NCBI GenBank assembly: GCA_035555795.1
Contig: DATMGE010000039.1
Span: 26,161-90,160, forward strand
Direction of reading: 5' to 3'
Origin: RCIO01 sp035555795
GTDB taxonomy: Bacteria > Pseudomonadota > Alphaproteobacteria > Rhizobiales > Rhizobiaceae
DNA length: 64,000 bases
Part shown: positions 16,479 through 26,413 of the stretch, piece after piece
Position numbering within the stretch: position 1 is the first letter of the stretch
Layout of the letters: each line of letters opens with the position of its first letter
Translations under genes and position numbers: made by a program
Notes under the pieces: generated by a model
The model's input: the letters and a program-made list of their open reading frames with translations, nothing else
Databases searched by the model: none
Told to the model about the DNA's origin: nothing

Positions 16479-16928
16479 TCACGCCTTGCGCTCCCACCGT
16501 CCTCCCGCGCTCTGCTGCCAATAGGTCAGTTCGTGCCCCTCGCCCTTGAGTCGTTTCCAGTGGCCGCGTGCGCCCTCGAGCTGCGCTTCGTCATGCCCGT
16601 CGAACATGAAGACCGCGCGGTCATAGCCATCCAGTGCCGGCGGCTCCGCGCCATCGACGAGGAAGCGGATCTGCGCGGTATTGGCGTTGCCGCTGCCGGT
16701 CGTCAGCAGAACAGGCTGATCGGGCGCATGCGGGTCGCTGTCGATGCCGTGCGCAAGGAAGGAATCGTCGCGAAAGGTCCACAGATGCGCGTCGAGTGCG
16801 TCGCGGCGTTCCTCGCTGCCGGCCTGCACCACGACCCGCCAGCCCCGCGCCAGGCTGCGCTCCAGGAGCGCCGGCAGCGCGTTCTCTAGCGTGGATTCGG
16901 TCAGGTGATAGAACAGAATCTCGGTCAC
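16479..16928 (-). CDS. holC: DNA polymerase III chi subunit
   Basis: The 149-residue product starts at a GTG at 16928 with TEILFYHLTE, the family's opening. It has LLERSLARGWRVVVQAGS and ends with the YWQQSAGGRWERKA tail typical of rhizobial HolC. Chi links the clamp loader to SSB at the replication fork. The gene follows pepA by 22 bp on the same strand, as in many proteobacteria. The long frame upstream of the GTG overlaps pepA and is not used. Confidence 0.87.
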   Translation of the reverse strand: MTEILFYHLTESTLENALPALLERSLARGWRVVVQAGSEERRDALDAHLWTFRDDSFLAHGIDSDPHAPDQPVLLTTGSGNANTAQIRFLVDGAEPPALDGYDRAVFMFDGHDEAQLEGARGHWKRLKGEGHELTYWQQSAGGRWERKA

Positions 16929-16950
16929 TGGTCGCCCATCCGGCGCTTGC

Positions 16951-18444
16951 TCACGCCTCGTAATGATCGCGCACCAGCCGGTCGAGCAGCCGCACGCCAT
17001 ATCCGGAGGCCCAGGACTGGTTGATCTCGCTTGACGGCGAGCCCATGGCAGTGCCGGCCACATCCAGATGCGCCCAAGGCGTCTCCTTGACGAAGCGCTG
17101 GAGGAACTGCGCCGCCGTGATGGAGCCCGCCGCGCGGCCGCCAATATTCTTCATGTCGGCATTCTTGGAATCGATCAGCTTGTCATATTCGCTGCCGAGC
17201 GGCAGGCGCCACAGCTTCTCCTGCGTGGCAAGGCCCGCGGCGAGCAGGCGCTCCGCCAGTTCGTCATCGTTGGAGAAGAGCCCCGCATGCTGATGCCCGA
17301 GCGCCACAATGATGGCGCCGGTCAGTGTCGCCAGATTGATCATGAAGCGCGGCGCGAAACGGTCGTTGCAATACCAGAGCGCGTCGGCCAGCACGAGCCG
17401 GCCCTCTGCATCGGTGTTCAGCACCTCGATCGTCTGGCCCGACATCGAGGTGACGATGTCGCCCGGCCGCTGCGCATTGCCGTCGACCATGTTTTCCACC
17501 AGGCCGATGATGCCGACGACATTTGCCTTGGCCTTGCGGGCCGCCAGCGCCCGCATGAGGCCGGTCACGGCAGCTGCACCGCCCATGTCGCCCTTCATGT
17601 CCTCCATGCCGCCGGCCGGCTTGATCGAGATGCCGCCCGAATCGAACACCACGCCCTTGCCGATGAAGGCCACCGGCTGGTCTTTCGGCTTGCCGCCGTT
17701 CCACTGCATGACGACGAGGCGCGGCGGCCGCACCGAGCCCTGCGCGACGCCGAGCAGCGAGCCCATGCCGAGCTTCTTCATCTCCTTCTCGGTCAGCACC
17801 TCGACCTTGACGCCAAGCGCCTCGAGCTCCTTCGCCTTTGCCGCGAACTCGACCGGCCCGAGAATATTGGCCGGTTCGTTGACGAGGTCGCGCGCCAAGA
17901 GCACACCACCGGCAACGGCCTCCACCTCCTCCGAGAACAGCTTCTTGGCCGCCGTAGCCGCAGCGGTGACGATCGTCACCTTGACGCGGTCGGGAGCCTT
18001 GCCGGCATCGTCCTTCTTCTTCGTCTTGTAGCGATCGAAACGATAGCTGCGCAGCAGCATGCCGAGGGCGGCCTGCGCGGCGGCATCTGCATCGACTTCC
18101 TCGCCGTCGACATCGAGATAGACCGTCACCTTGTCGGCCTTGCCGAAGGCGGCACAGATCGCGCCGCCGAGCTTCGCCCAGCCATCCGGCTGCGGCTTGG
18201 CCGGATCGCCGATGCCGACGAAGAGAATGCGGTCGGCCCCGGCCCCCTGCGGCGCGAGCAGATCCGCCGTGGTGCCGCTCTTGCCGGTGAAGCCCGTGGT
18301 CCTGAACGCGCGGTCGCGAACCGTTTCCGGATCGACAAGCGCAGCCGAAGGTCCGCACCCGCCGCCTTCCGACACCAGGAGCACGGCGAGGCCATCGGCT
18401 GCCTTTGCCGAGCGCGCGAATGTGATGTCGAGCTTGGTGGTCAT
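16951..18444 (-). CDS. pepA: Cytosol (leucyl) aminopeptidase
   Basis: This is a 497-residue M17 metallopeptidase with the signature NTDAEGRLVLADAL and the upstream metal and catalytic segment GKGVVFDSGGISIKPAGGM; the DMGG loop is followed by AVTGLMRALA. It removes N-terminal residues from peptides in the cytoplasm. The length matches PepA (about 500). It is divergent from lptF across about 245 bp and precedes holC. Confidence 0.95.
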   Translation of the reverse strand: MTTKLDITFARSAKAADGLAVLLVSEGGGCGPSAALVDPETVRDRAFRTTGFTGKSGTTADLLAPQGAGADRILFVGIGDPAKPQPDGWAKLGGAICAAFGKADKVTVYLDVDGEEVDADAAAQAALGMLLRSYRFDRYKTKKKDDAGKAPDRVKVTIVTAAATAAKKLFSEEVEAVAGGVLLARDLVNEPANILGPVEFAAKAKELEALGVKVEVLTEKEMKKLGMGSLLGVAQGSVRPPRLVVMQWNGGKPKDQPVAFIGKGVVFDSGGISIKPAGGMEDMKGDMGGAAAVTGLMRALAARKAKANVVGIIGLVENMVDGNAQRPGDIVTSMSGQTIEVLNTDAEGRLVLADALWYCNDRFAPRFMINLATLTGAIIVALGHQHAGLFSNDDELAERLLAAGLATQEKLWRLPLGSEYDKLIDSKNADMKNIGGRAAGSITAAQFLQRFVKETPWAHLDVAGTAMGSPSSEINQSWASGYGVRLLDRLVRDHYEA

Positions 18445-18689
18445 GGAGAACTCCGGGGAGATGCTGAGAGACAGGGCAGCGATCTTGGATTTTTCCGGCT
18501 CGAACGCAAGCCCCGAAGCGATGCAGCCCGCCCACGATCACGAAAAATCATTGGCTTTCATCATGATGTGCGAATTATCTCACCTTGCAATAGATTATTA
18601 ACTGTCTTTCTTCGGCCATTTTTAGCCATTCTGGAGTGCAATCGACCCGACGGGCAGATATCGTGGGGCCATCCAACCATCGAGGCGGG

Positions 18690-19931
18690 ATGGCGCCGCT
18701 TGTCCGTCGCTCCGCAACCGCACGGGCCCCGATGCAACTGATCGAACAGTACATTTTCCGGCGGGTCGCGGTGGTGACTTTGTCGACGCTCGTGGTGGTG
18801 ACCACGATCGTGCTGTCGACACAGCTCCTGTCGCGGGTGGCGATGCTGACGCGGTCGGGCGACGCTTTCCTGACCTTCGTGCAGATCGCCGTCTTCCTCA
18901 TCCCTAGCATGGCGATGGTGGTGATACCCTTTGCGCTGCTGGTCGGCGCGATGCGTACCCTCAATGCGATGAATGCCGATTCGGAGCTGGCAGTGCTCGA
19001 ATCGGCAGGTCGCTCGCCGGCCCTCACCGCCCGGCCGGTGGTGCTCCTGGCGCTCCTGCTGACGCTTGCCAGCCTGCTCATCGCCCATGTCGCCGAGCCC
19101 TGGTCCAACCGCAACCTTCGCGATGCGATCGCGCGCGCCAGCGCCGACCTGATCCGTTCCGCCGCCCAGGCCGGCACGTTCCAGATGATCGCGGCGGGCA
19201 GCTACCTCCAGATCGCCGAGCAGTTGCCCGGCGGCGAATTCGGCAAGCTGGTGCTTGTCGATGCGCGCGATCCCAAGACCGAGCTGATCTATCACGCCAA
19301 GCGTGGCTCTCTGCTGGAAGTGCAGGGCTCGACGGTGCTCGTGCTGCTCGACGGCGAAGTCCATCGCCGCAACCGGGCCGACAACAATGTGTCGATCATC
19401 TCCTTCGCCTCGACCGCGCTCGACTTCACCCAGTTCACCAGCTCGAACGCCTCGGCGAAATATCGCCCGCAGGAGATGGAGACCAGCCAGCTTCTGTCGC
19501 CGGACCCCAACAATGTCGCGGCGCGCGATGCGCCGTCCGAGATACGGCGCGAGCTCCATCGCCGCATGACGGAGTGGCTCTATCCGCTCGTCTTCGGCCT
19601 GATCGCGGCCTATTTCGTCGGCACCGCCCGCACCAACCGGCAGCAGCAGCCCATCGTCAGCATCATGGGCGGTCTTCTGGCGCTGGTCCTGCGCGTCATC
19701 GGCTTCGTCGCTGTCAGCAATTCCGGCACCAGCACCTTCTTCGCCGCGGTCACCTACATCGTACCCATCGGCGCGATCATCGTCGTCTCGACGCTGATTC
19801 TCTACGGCGGGCGGCTCGGCACCGGGCCGGTCGCGCGTGGACCGCTCGGCCGCCTCTACGATGCGATGGGCACGCTGCTCTCCGCCATCATCGCCCGAAT
19901 CTGGCGTCGTCCGAAGGAGCAGGCGACATGA
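18690..19931 (+). CDS. lptF: LPS export ABC permease LptF
   Basis: The product has 413 residues from the ATG at 18690, which has GAGG 4 bp upstream. The ATG at 18732 (beginning QLIEQYIFRR) matches the usual family start better but lacks a ribosome site. The YjgP/YjgQ fold is seen: three N-terminal membrane helices, a periplasmic beta-jellyroll (about residues 140-290) and three C-terminal helices. It pairs with LptG to extract lipopolysaccharide from the inner membrane. Its stop overlaps the lptG start as ATGA. Confidence 0.9.
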   Translation: MAPLVRRSATARAPMQLIEQYIFRRVAVVTLSTLVVVTTIVLSTQLLSRVAMLTRSGDAFLTFVQIAVFLIPSMAMVVIPFALLVGAMRTLNAMNADSELAVLESAGRSPALTARPVVLLALLLTLASLLIAHVAEPWSNRNLRDAIARASADLIRSAAQAGTFQMIAAGSYLQIAEQLPGGEFGKLVLVDARDPKTELIYHAKRGSLLEVQGSTVLVLLDGEVHRRNRADNNVSIISFASTALDFTQFTSSNASAKYRPQEMETSQLLSPDPNNVAARDAPSEIRRELHRRMTEWLYPLVFGLIAAYFVGTARTNRQQQPIVSIMGGLLALVLRVIGFVAVSNSGTSTFFAAVTYIVPIGAIIVVSTLILYGGRLGTGPVARGPLGRLYDAMGTLLSAIIARIWRRPKEQAT

Positions 19932-21016
19932 TCGGGCAGACACTGTTCTGGTATTTCTTCCGCCGACAGCTCGCCATGATCTTCATGGTCGTAGGCGGCA
20001 TCCTGATCGTCGCCTATCTGGTGGATTTCACCGAATTCGCGCGCCGCGCCGGCGCCTGGCCCGAATATACGCTGGCGCGCGGCATCTATCTCTCGGCGAT
20101 GCGCATGCCGATGATCACGATGCTGATCTGGCCCTTCGTGGTTCTCTTTGCCGCGATGGGCGTGCTGATCTCGCTCAACCGCCGCAACGAGTTGGTCATC
20201 GCGCGTTCGTCCGGCGTGTCGGCATGGCAGTTCCTCGCGCCGATCTGTCTTGCCAGCCTGCTGGTGGGCATCGGCGCGGTCACCCTGATCAATCCCATCG
20301 CCACGCGCGCGCTCAGCGCGGTCGAAGAGCTTGAGACGACGTTCCGCGGCTATACGCCCAACACATCCGATGCGCTGACGATTCCGTGGCTGCGCCAGCG
20401 CACCGACAATGGCGTGACCGTCATCGGCGCGGGCACCAGCGCGCGGCGCGGCGTGGTGCTGGGCGATGTGGTGTTTCTCCAGTTCGACAATGACGGCAAT
20501 TTGATCGAGCGCTACGACGCCCGCAATGCCACGCTGGGCGACGGCGTATGGTTGCTCCAGGACGTCACGCTGACCGATTCAGAGCGCGAGAAGCACACAA
20601 TGCCGACGGCGCGAATCCCCTCCTCGCTGACGGCGCAGGATGTGGAACAGCGGCTTGCCGACGCACAGACGATCTCTGTCTACGAACTGCCGGAAAAGGC
20701 ACGTCTGGCCGAGACGCTCGGCCTGAGCGGCGACCGTTTTCTGATGCAATTCCATTCACTTGTCGCCCTGCCGGCGCTGCTTGTCGCGATGACGCTGATC
20801 GCGGCCACGGTGACGCTTCGCTTCGTGAGGTCCGGTCAGTCGGGGACGATGATTCTGGGTGGCATCCTCGCGGGCTTTCTGCTTTATGTCACCCTCGTCG
20901 TGGTAACGGCATTCGGCAATGTCGGGTTCGTTCCTCCCTTCTTCGCCGCGTGGGTTCCAGTGGTAGTAGCGCTGTTCGTCGGAGTGACCTTTCTGTTGTA
21001 CAAGGAGGACGGCTAG
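19928..21016 (+). CDS. lptG: LPS export ABC permease LptG
   Basis: The 362-residue product is the YjgP/YjgQ-family partner of LptF. The N-terminus (WYFFRRQLAMIFMVVGGIL) is the first membrane helix, a periplasmic domain occupies roughly 115-265, and three helices follow. The start overlaps the lptF stop by four bases, and its own stop overlaps the GTG of lptD by one base, so the three LPS genes are translationally coupled. Confidence 0.92.
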   Translation: MIGQTLFWYFFRRQLAMIFMVVGGILIVAYLVDFTEFARRAGAWPEYTLARGIYLSAMRMPMITMLIWPFVVLFAAMGVLISLNRRNELVIARSSGVSAWQFLAPICLASLLVGIGAVTLINPIATRALSAVEELETTFRGYTPNTSDALTIPWLRQRTDNGVTVIGAGTSARRGVVLGDVVFLQFDNDGNLIERYDARNATLGDGVWLLQDVTLTDSEREKHTMPTARIPSSLTAQDVEQRLADAQTISVYELPEKARLAETLGLSGDRFLMQFHSLVALPALLVAMTLIAATVTLRFVRSGQSGTMILGGILAGFLLYVTLVVVTAFGNVGFVPPFFAAWVPVVVALFVGVTFLLYKEDG

Positions 21017-23397
21017 TGGGGATCGCAGCGGCGCCAGGCCGCAGAACCTTCCCCGTGCGCAAGCTCGCGCGCGTTGCCACGCTGGCGGCGACGCTGGCCT
21101 GTGGCGTTGCGCTGCCGACCGAGGTGCTTGCGCAGGCCGCCGGTTCCGAGGCCCAGATCGCCGGGCAGCTCCTGCTCGAATCGGACCGGCTGATCTACAA
21201 TAACGACGCCGACACGGTGATCGCCGCCGGCAATGTGCGCATCGACTATGACGGGCGGCGCATCGTGGCGCAGCGCGTCACCTACGACCGCAAGAGCGCG
21301 CGCCTGATCGCGCATGGCAATGTCGAGATCATCGAGCGCGACGGCACGCGTACCTTCGCCGAGGAAGTCGATATTTCCGACGATTTCCGCGATGGTTTCG
21401 TCAATGCGCTTCAGGTCGAGACCACGGAAGAGACCTATTTCGCCTCCGAAAGCGCGGTACGGCGCGGCGGCGAGGTGACGACCTTCAACAACGGCATCTA
21501 CACCGCCTGCAAGCCTTGCGAGGAAGCCCCCGACCGGGCGCCGATCTGGCGGGTCAAGTCCTCGACCATCATCTGGAACAGCAAGAAGAAGACGATCCGC
21601 TTCGTCAGCCCGCGCATGGAGCTGTTCGGCATGCCGATCGCCTATTTCCCGTCGCTGACGGTCGCCGACCACACGGTGAAGCGCAAGAGCGGCTTCCTGT
21701 TCCCGACGCTGCGCACCAGCTCGCGGACCGGCTTCGGCATCACGGTCCCCTATTATCACGTCTTCTCGCCCAGCATGGACCTGACCGTGCAGGCCACCGG
21801 CTTCACCAAGCAGGGCTTTCTCGGCGAGGCCGAATTCCGCAAGGCTTACAATAACGGCCAGTTCAGCGTGAAGATCGCCGGCATCTCGCAGGCCAATCCG
21901 CTGAACTTCCCCACCAGCGAGCCGGTGAGCCGCAGCGCGCGCACACGCTTCATGGTGGGCACCAAGGGCCGCTTCCAGGTCAATCCGCGCTGGGCCTTCG
22001 GCTGGAATATCCTGGCGCAGACCGACAAGAACTTCGCCAATACCTATACGATCGACGGCTATGCCGACTATTACCACAAGTCCGAGATCTATCTGACCGG
22101 CCTGAACAAGCGGAACTATTTCGACCTGCGGCTGATGCGCTTCCAGGTACAGGAAAGCGCGCTGGACTCCGCAGCGGGCGCCCGCAACCCGATCCAGCCC
22201 TGGGTGCTGCCCAGCCTCGACTATTCCTACACGCCCGACGCGCCGCTGGCCGGCGGCGAGCTGAATATCGACCTCAACGTGCAGGGCCTCCATCGCGCCA
22301 ATCTTGCCGAGCGCATGGCAGCTCCGGATCCCGTCTTCGGGGCGGACACCAATATCGACGGCATCGAAGGCACTTCCGGCCGCATGACGCTGGAAGCGGA
22401 ATGGAAGCGTTCGCTCATCGCGCCGGGTGGCGCGGTCATCACGCCGCTGCTGCATGCGCGCGGCGATGCGATCATGGCGAATTATTCGGCGGCGACCATC
22501 ACCGCCATCAATGCCAGGCAGTTCAACGGCGGCCCCGCCCCCGTCGATATCCGCTCCTCCTACTACCGCACCATGGCGACGGCCGGCCTCGAGGCGCGCT
22601 GGCCGGTCATGATGGCGACGCAGAACACCTCGCATGTCATCGAGCCGATCGCGCAGATCTTCGCCCGTCCGGACGAGCCCTACGGCGCAACGCTGGGCAT
22701 CCCCAACGAGGATGCGCAGAGCCTCGTCTTCGACGCCACGAATCTCTTCGAGCGCGACAAGTTCTCCGGCTATGACCGCATCGAAGGCGGCGTGCGCGCC
22801 AATCTGGGCTTCCGCTATACGGGCCAGTTCGGCGAGCGCTGGCATGGCAGCGCCATCGTCGGGCAGTCCTACCATCTGGCCGGACGCAACTCCTACGCCT
22901 CGCCCGACCTCGTCAATGTCGGCGCCTATTCCGGCCTCGAGACCGCGCGTTCCGACTATGTCGGCCAGGTCAGCTTCGGCCGCCCGGGCATCAATTTCAT
23001 GACCGGCGCCCGGCTCGACGAGACGACCTTCGAACTGCGCCGCCTCGACGCCGCGGCCACCGCGGCCGTCGGCCGCGTCTCGGCGACGGCCCGCTACGCC
23101 TATATCCAGGCTCAGCCGCTCTACGGTTTTGAAGACGACCGGCAGGAGGTCACGCTTTCGGCAAGTTCGCAGGTCGCCCAGTACTGGCGTGTGTTCGGCT
23201 CGGGCACCTATGACTTCCAGTCCGGCAAGGTGATGCGCAACGGCATCGGCTTCACTTATGACGATGAATGTTTCACCTTCACCTTCACGGCGGCGCAAAG
23301 TCGTGCGAAACCGGCCGACAAGATGACGACGTCCTTCGGCATTCGCGTCTCGCTGCGCACATTGGGCGATTTCGGCACCACGACCGGCAGTTTCTAG
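21016..23397 (+). CDS. lptD: LPS assembly outer-membrane protein LptD
   Basis: The 793-residue product starts at GTG 21016, supported by AGGAGG 7 bp upstream. The signal peptide cleaves near residue 39 (VLA/Q). An OstA/LptA-like jellyroll (about 50-190; DTVIAAGNVRIDYDGRRIVA) precedes a large beta-barrel. CKPCEEAPDR near residues 162-171 holds two N-terminal cysteines; a single cysteine near the C-terminus (DDECFTF) is a possible disulfide partner. It inserts LPS into the outer leaflet with LptE. The long frame upstream of 21016 is only an open extension over lptG. Confidence 0.93.
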   Translation: MGIAAAPGRRTFPVRKLARVATLAATLACGVALPTEVLAQAAGSEAQIAGQLLLESDRLIYNNDADTVIAAGNVRIDYDGRRIVAQRVTYDRKSARLIAHGNVEIIERDGTRTFAEEVDISDDFRDGFVNALQVETTEETYFASESAVRRGGEVTTFNNGIYTACKPCEEAPDRAPIWRVKSSTIIWNSKKKTIRFVSPRMELFGMPIAYFPSLTVADHTVKRKSGFLFPTLRTSSRTGFGITVPYYHVFSPSMDLTVQATGFTKQGFLGEAEFRKAYNNGQFSVKIAGISQANPLNFPTSEPVSRSARTRFMVGTKGRFQVNPRWAFGWNILAQTDKNFANTYTIDGYADYYHKSEIYLTGLNKRNYFDLRLMRFQVQESALDSAAGARNPIQPWVLPSLDYSYTPDAPLAGGELNIDLNVQGLHRANLAERMAAPDPVFGADTNIDGIEGTSGRMTLEAEWKRSLIAPGGAVITPLLHARGDAIMANYSAATITAINARQFNGGPAPVDIRSSYYRTMATAGLEARWPVMMATQNTSHVIEPIAQIFARPDEPYGATLGIPNEDAQSLVFDATNLFERDKFSGYDRIEGGVRANLGFRYTGQFGERWHGSAIVGQSYHLAGRNSYASPDLVNVGAYSGLETARSDYVGQVSFGRPGINFMTGARLDETTFELRRLDAAATAAVGRVSATARYAYIQAQPLYGFEDDRQEVTLSASSQVAQYWRVFGSGTYDFQSGKVMRNGIGFTYDDECFTFTFTAAQSRAKPADKMTTSFGIRVSLRTLGDFGTTTGSF

Positions 23398-23483
23398 CCT
23401 GTGGAGCCACCGTTTCGCCTAACAATTGAGACAAGGATGGTTTTCGTCCATACTTGGCAGAACACAGTTCCAGGGTATCCGGC

Positions 23484-24425
23484 ATGAACTTTCTTCTCTC
23501 GCGCCTTGCACCGGCCGCGCTTCTTCTTCTCGCTGGCGCAGCCATGCCGGCGGTCCTTGCGCCTGCGCCTGCTGCGGCGCAGGAGATCCGGCAGGTCATC
23601 AACGGCACGGCGGTCACGAATTACGACATCCAGCGCCGCGTGGCATTCTTGCGTGTGCAGCAGCGCCGCGGCAATCTGCAGAACGAAGCCGCTGAGGAAA
23701 TGCGCGACCAGGTGCTGCGGTCGCAGGAAATGCGTCGGCTCAACATCCGCATTTCGGAGCAGCAGCTCGATCAGTCCTATAAGAACTTCGCCGACTCCAA
23801 CAAGCTCACCGTCAAGCAGCTCGACGGCATTCTCCAGCAGTCCGGCGTGACGAAGGCGCATTTCCGCGAGTTCATTCGCGTTCAGATGGGTTGGGGACAG
23901 GCCATCCAGGCGCGCGCCTCTGCTGAAGGCAGCCGCGCCGACCAGCAGGCCCTGCGCGAGCTTGCCAAGCGCGGCGGCACCAAGCCGAGCGCCACCGAAT
24001 ACACGCTCCAGCAGTTCATCTTCGTCGTGCCCGAACGCGAGCGCCGCTCCATCATGGGCCGCCGCAAGAACGAGGCCAACGCCATGCGTGGACGCGTTTC
24101 CGGTTGCGAGAACACCCGCGATCTTGCCAAGACGGTCCTCGACGTGACCGTGCGCGACCTCGGCCGCGTCCTCGAGCCCGAGCTTCCGCCCGATTGGGAG
24201 AAGCAGGTGAAGGCGGCCTCGGTGGGACGCGCGACCGCTGCGCGCGAGACCCCGCGCGGCGTCGAGTTCCTCGTGATCTGCAGCACCCGCAATGTGGATG
24301 ACGACAAGGTTGCCGAAGTCGTGTTCCAGAAGGAACAGATGGAAAAGGGCGACAACCAGGGCGAGGCGCTGAGCAAGCGCTATACCGAGGAACTGCGCAA
24401 GCGGGCCCGCATCACCTCACGCTGA
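23484..24425 (+). CDS. surA: SurA N-terminal domain periplasmic chaperone
   Basis: The 313-residue product has a long signal peptide (cleavage near AAA/Q, residue 32) and a SurA_N helical domain (about 33-165; NGTAVTNYDIQRRVAFLRVQ). A degenerate rotamase-like region follows, ending with a basic tail. At 313 residues with one weak PPIase-like part it is shorter than E. coli SurA (428, two parvulin domains). Its place behind lptD fits a chaperone for LptD and other outer-membrane proteins. The symbol is by homology and position; prolyl isomerase activity is doubtful. Confidence 0.82.
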   Translation: MNFLLSRLAPAALLLLAGAAMPAVLAPAPAAAQEIRQVINGTAVTNYDIQRRVAFLRVQQRRGNLQNEAAEEMRDQVLRSQEMRRLNIRISEQQLDQSYKNFADSNKLTVKQLDGILQQSGVTKAHFREFIRVQMGWGQAIQARASAEGSRADQQALRELAKRGGTKPSATEYTLQQFIFVVPERERRSIMGRRKNEANAMRGRVSGCENTRDLAKTVLDVTVRDLGRVLEPELPPDWEKQVKAASVGRATAARETPRGVEFLVICSTRNVDDDKVAEVVFQKEQMEKGDNQGEALSKRYTEELRKRARITSR

Positions 24426-24435
24426 CGGTACATTG

Positions 24436-24467
24436 CGCGCACGACTTTCACGTTGAAGTCGTGCGCG
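24436..24467 (+). terminator. Stem-loop after surA
   Basis: A perfect 12-bp stem, CGCGCACGACTT with AAGTCGTGCGCG, surrounds TCACGTTG, 11 bp past the surA stop. Only a weak T-run (24478-24482) follows, some 10 bp on, so it may stabilise the upstream message or only partly terminate before pdxA. Confidence 0.5.
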
Positions 24468-24569
24468 GCCGCGCCTCCTTTTATCGACAGGTAGTGCAAA
24501 AAGCCGGTAGACTCCCGGAACGAAACGAGTCTTGCATCGACCTTCCGGGGTCGCGCTCCAGGAGGCAAG

Positions 24570-25583
24570 GTGGCACTGCCCATTGCGGTCACGTCCGGCG
24601 ACCCTTCCGGGATCGGCCCCGAGGTTCTGATCGCAGCATGGTCGCAGCGCGAGCGGGAGCGTCTTCCGCCCTTTTTCGTGCTTGGCGATGGCGGACTCCT
24701 GAAGGCCCGCGCGGCGGACCTCGGCATCGATCTTCCGATTGCCATCGTCGAGCCGTCCGATGCGCGTTCGGCCTTCATCAACGCCCTGCCCGTGGTGCCG
24801 CTCAGCCATCCTTTCGTCGACGAGGCCGGCCTGCCCTCGACAGCCAATGCACCCGGTATCATCGAAGCGATCGAGCGTGGCGTCGGCTATATCGCCGCGC
24901 GCGAGGCAGGCGCCATCGTCACCTGCCCCATCGCCAAGAAGCCGCTCTACGATGCAGGCTTCCGCTTTCCTGGCCACACGGAATTTCTCGGCCATCTGGC
25001 GCAGACGGTCTTCGACCGCGACGCGACGCCGGTGATGATGATCGCAGGGCCGGAACTGCGCACCGTGCCGGTGACGATCCATATCGCGCTGTCGGCGGTG
25101 CCCGGCGCGCTCACGCAGCGGCGCATCGTGGAGACATGCCGCATCGTGGATGCGGAACTGCGCATGCGCTTCGGCATCGCCCGGCCACGGCTTGCGGTTG
25201 CCGGCCTCAATCCGCATGCCGGTGAAGACGGCGCCATGGGCTGCGAGGATCGCGACATCGTCGCGCCGGCCGTCGCCGCCCTCGCCGCCGACGGCATCGA
25301 AGCACGCGGCCCCCTGCCCGCCGATACGATGTTCCACGCCCACGCCAGGGCGCGCTACGACGTAGCCATCTGCATGTATCACGACCAGGCGCTGATTCCC
25401 GCCAAGGCGCTCGGCTTCGACGACGCCGTCAACGTGACGCTGGGCCTGCCTTTCATCCGCACGTCGCCCGATCATGGCACCGCCTTCGACATTGCCGGCA
25501 GCGGCCTGGCGCGGCCGGCAAGCCTCATCGCCGCGATCAGGATGGCCGGCGAGATGGCGGCGCGGGAACAGGCCCTCGCATGA
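24570..25583 (+). CDS. pdxA: 4-hydroxythreonine-4-phosphate dehydrogenase
   Basis: The 337-residue enzyme of pyridoxal phosphate synthesis begins at GTG 24570, with GGAGG 6 bp upstream. ALPIAVTSGDPSGIGPE is the family opening, GHTEFLG and CMYHDQALIPAKALGF carry metal and substrate residues, and DHGTAFDIAG is near the C-terminus. It oxidises 4-phosphohydroxythreonine with NAD. The stop overlaps the rsmA start (ATGA), the usual pdxA-rsmA coupling. Confidence 0.95.
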   Translation: MALPIAVTSGDPSGIGPEVLIAAWSQRERERLPPFFVLGDGGLLKARAADLGIDLPIAIVEPSDARSAFINALPVVPLSHPFVDEAGLPSTANAPGIIEAIERGVGYIAAREAGAIVTCPIAKKPLYDAGFRFPGHTEFLGHLAQTVFDRDATPVMMIAGPELRTVPVTIHIALSAVPGALTQRRIVETCRIVDAELRMRFGIARPRLAVAGLNPHAGEDGAMGCEDRDIVAPAVAALAADGIEARGPLPADTMFHAHARARYDVAICMYHDQALIPAKALGFDDAVNVTLGLPFIRTSPDHGTAFDIAGSGLARPASLIAAIRMAGEMAAREQALA

Positions 25584-26410
25584 CCAGCCTCGATGGACTC
25601 CCGCCGCTGCGCGAAGTGATCGAGCGCCACGGGCTTCGCGCCCGCAAGGAGCTCGGCCAAAACTTCCTGCTCGACCTCAACCTCACCGGCAAGATCGCCC
25701 GGGCTGCCGGCGGGCTGGACGAGGCGACCGTCATCGAGGTCGGCCCCGGTCCCGGCGGCCTCACGCGCGCCCTGCTGCACAATGGCGCGCGCCATGTGAT
25801 CGCCATCGAGCGCGATCCGCGCTGCCTCGGCGCGCTGGCCGAGATCGCCGACCATTGGCCGGGCCGGCTGACGGTGGTGGAGGGCGACGCGCTCAATGCC
25901 GACTATGCCGCCCTCACGCAGGGCGCGGAAGATGTGCGCATTGTCGCCAACCTGCCCTACAATGTCGGCACGCAATTGCTGCTGAACTGGATCGCGACGC
26001 CGGATTGGCCGCCTTTCTGGCGCTCGCTCACCTTGATGTTCCAGCGCGAGGTGGCCGAGCGGATCGTGGCGACGCGCGACGACGACGCCTATGGCCGCCT
26101 CGGCGTTCTTGCCGGCTGGCGCACCCAGGCGAAAATCCTGTTCGACGTGCCGCCGCAGGCTTTCACGCCGCCGCCGAAGGTGACCTCGTCGGTGGTGCAG
26201 CTGACGCCCAGCGCGGTGCCGCTCGCAGCCCCGCTCGCGGCACTGGAACGGGTGACGGAGGCTGCCTTCGGCCAGCGGCGCAAGATGCTGCGGCAGAGCC
26301 TCAAGGGCATCGGCGGCGAGACCCTGCTGGCAAAAGCCGGCATCGAAGGCACCCGCCGCGCCGAAACGCTTAGCATGGAGGAATTCATCGCGCTGGCACG
26401 GGCGCTCTGA
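25580..26410 (+). CDS. rsmA: 16S rRNA dimethyladenosine transferase
   Basis: The 276-residue KsgA enzyme dimethylates two adenines near the 3' end of 16S rRNA. Seen are KELGQNFLLDLNLTGKIARA near the start, SAM motif IEVGPGPGGLTRALL, catalytic motif NLPYNV, and the C-terminal QRRKMLRQSLKG. It is the last gene of the rightward lpt-surA-pdxA-rsmA run and is convergent with chrA. Confidence 0.95.
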   Translation: MTSLDGLPPLREVIERHGLRARKELGQNFLLDLNLTGKIARAAGGLDEATVIEVGPGPGGLTRALLHNGARHVIAIERDPRCLGALAEIADHWPGRLTVVEGDALNADYAALTQGAEDVRIVANLPYNVGTQLLLNWIATPDWPPFWRSLTLMFQREVAERIVATRDDDAYGRLGVLAGWRTQAKILFDVPPQAFTPPPKVTSSVVQLTPSAVPLAAPLAALERVTEAAFGQRRKMLRQSLKGIGGETLLAKAGIEGTRRAETLSMEEFIALARAL

Positions 26411-26413
26411 AAC

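Noticed and set aside
14342..16549. 735-codon plus-strand frame antisense to the ABC-F gene
   Set aside because: Same reason; the minus-strand protein has unambiguous ATPase motifs.
21013..23298. 761-codon minus-strand frame antisense to lptD
   Set aside because: It has shadow codon bias opposite a clear gene and no family features.
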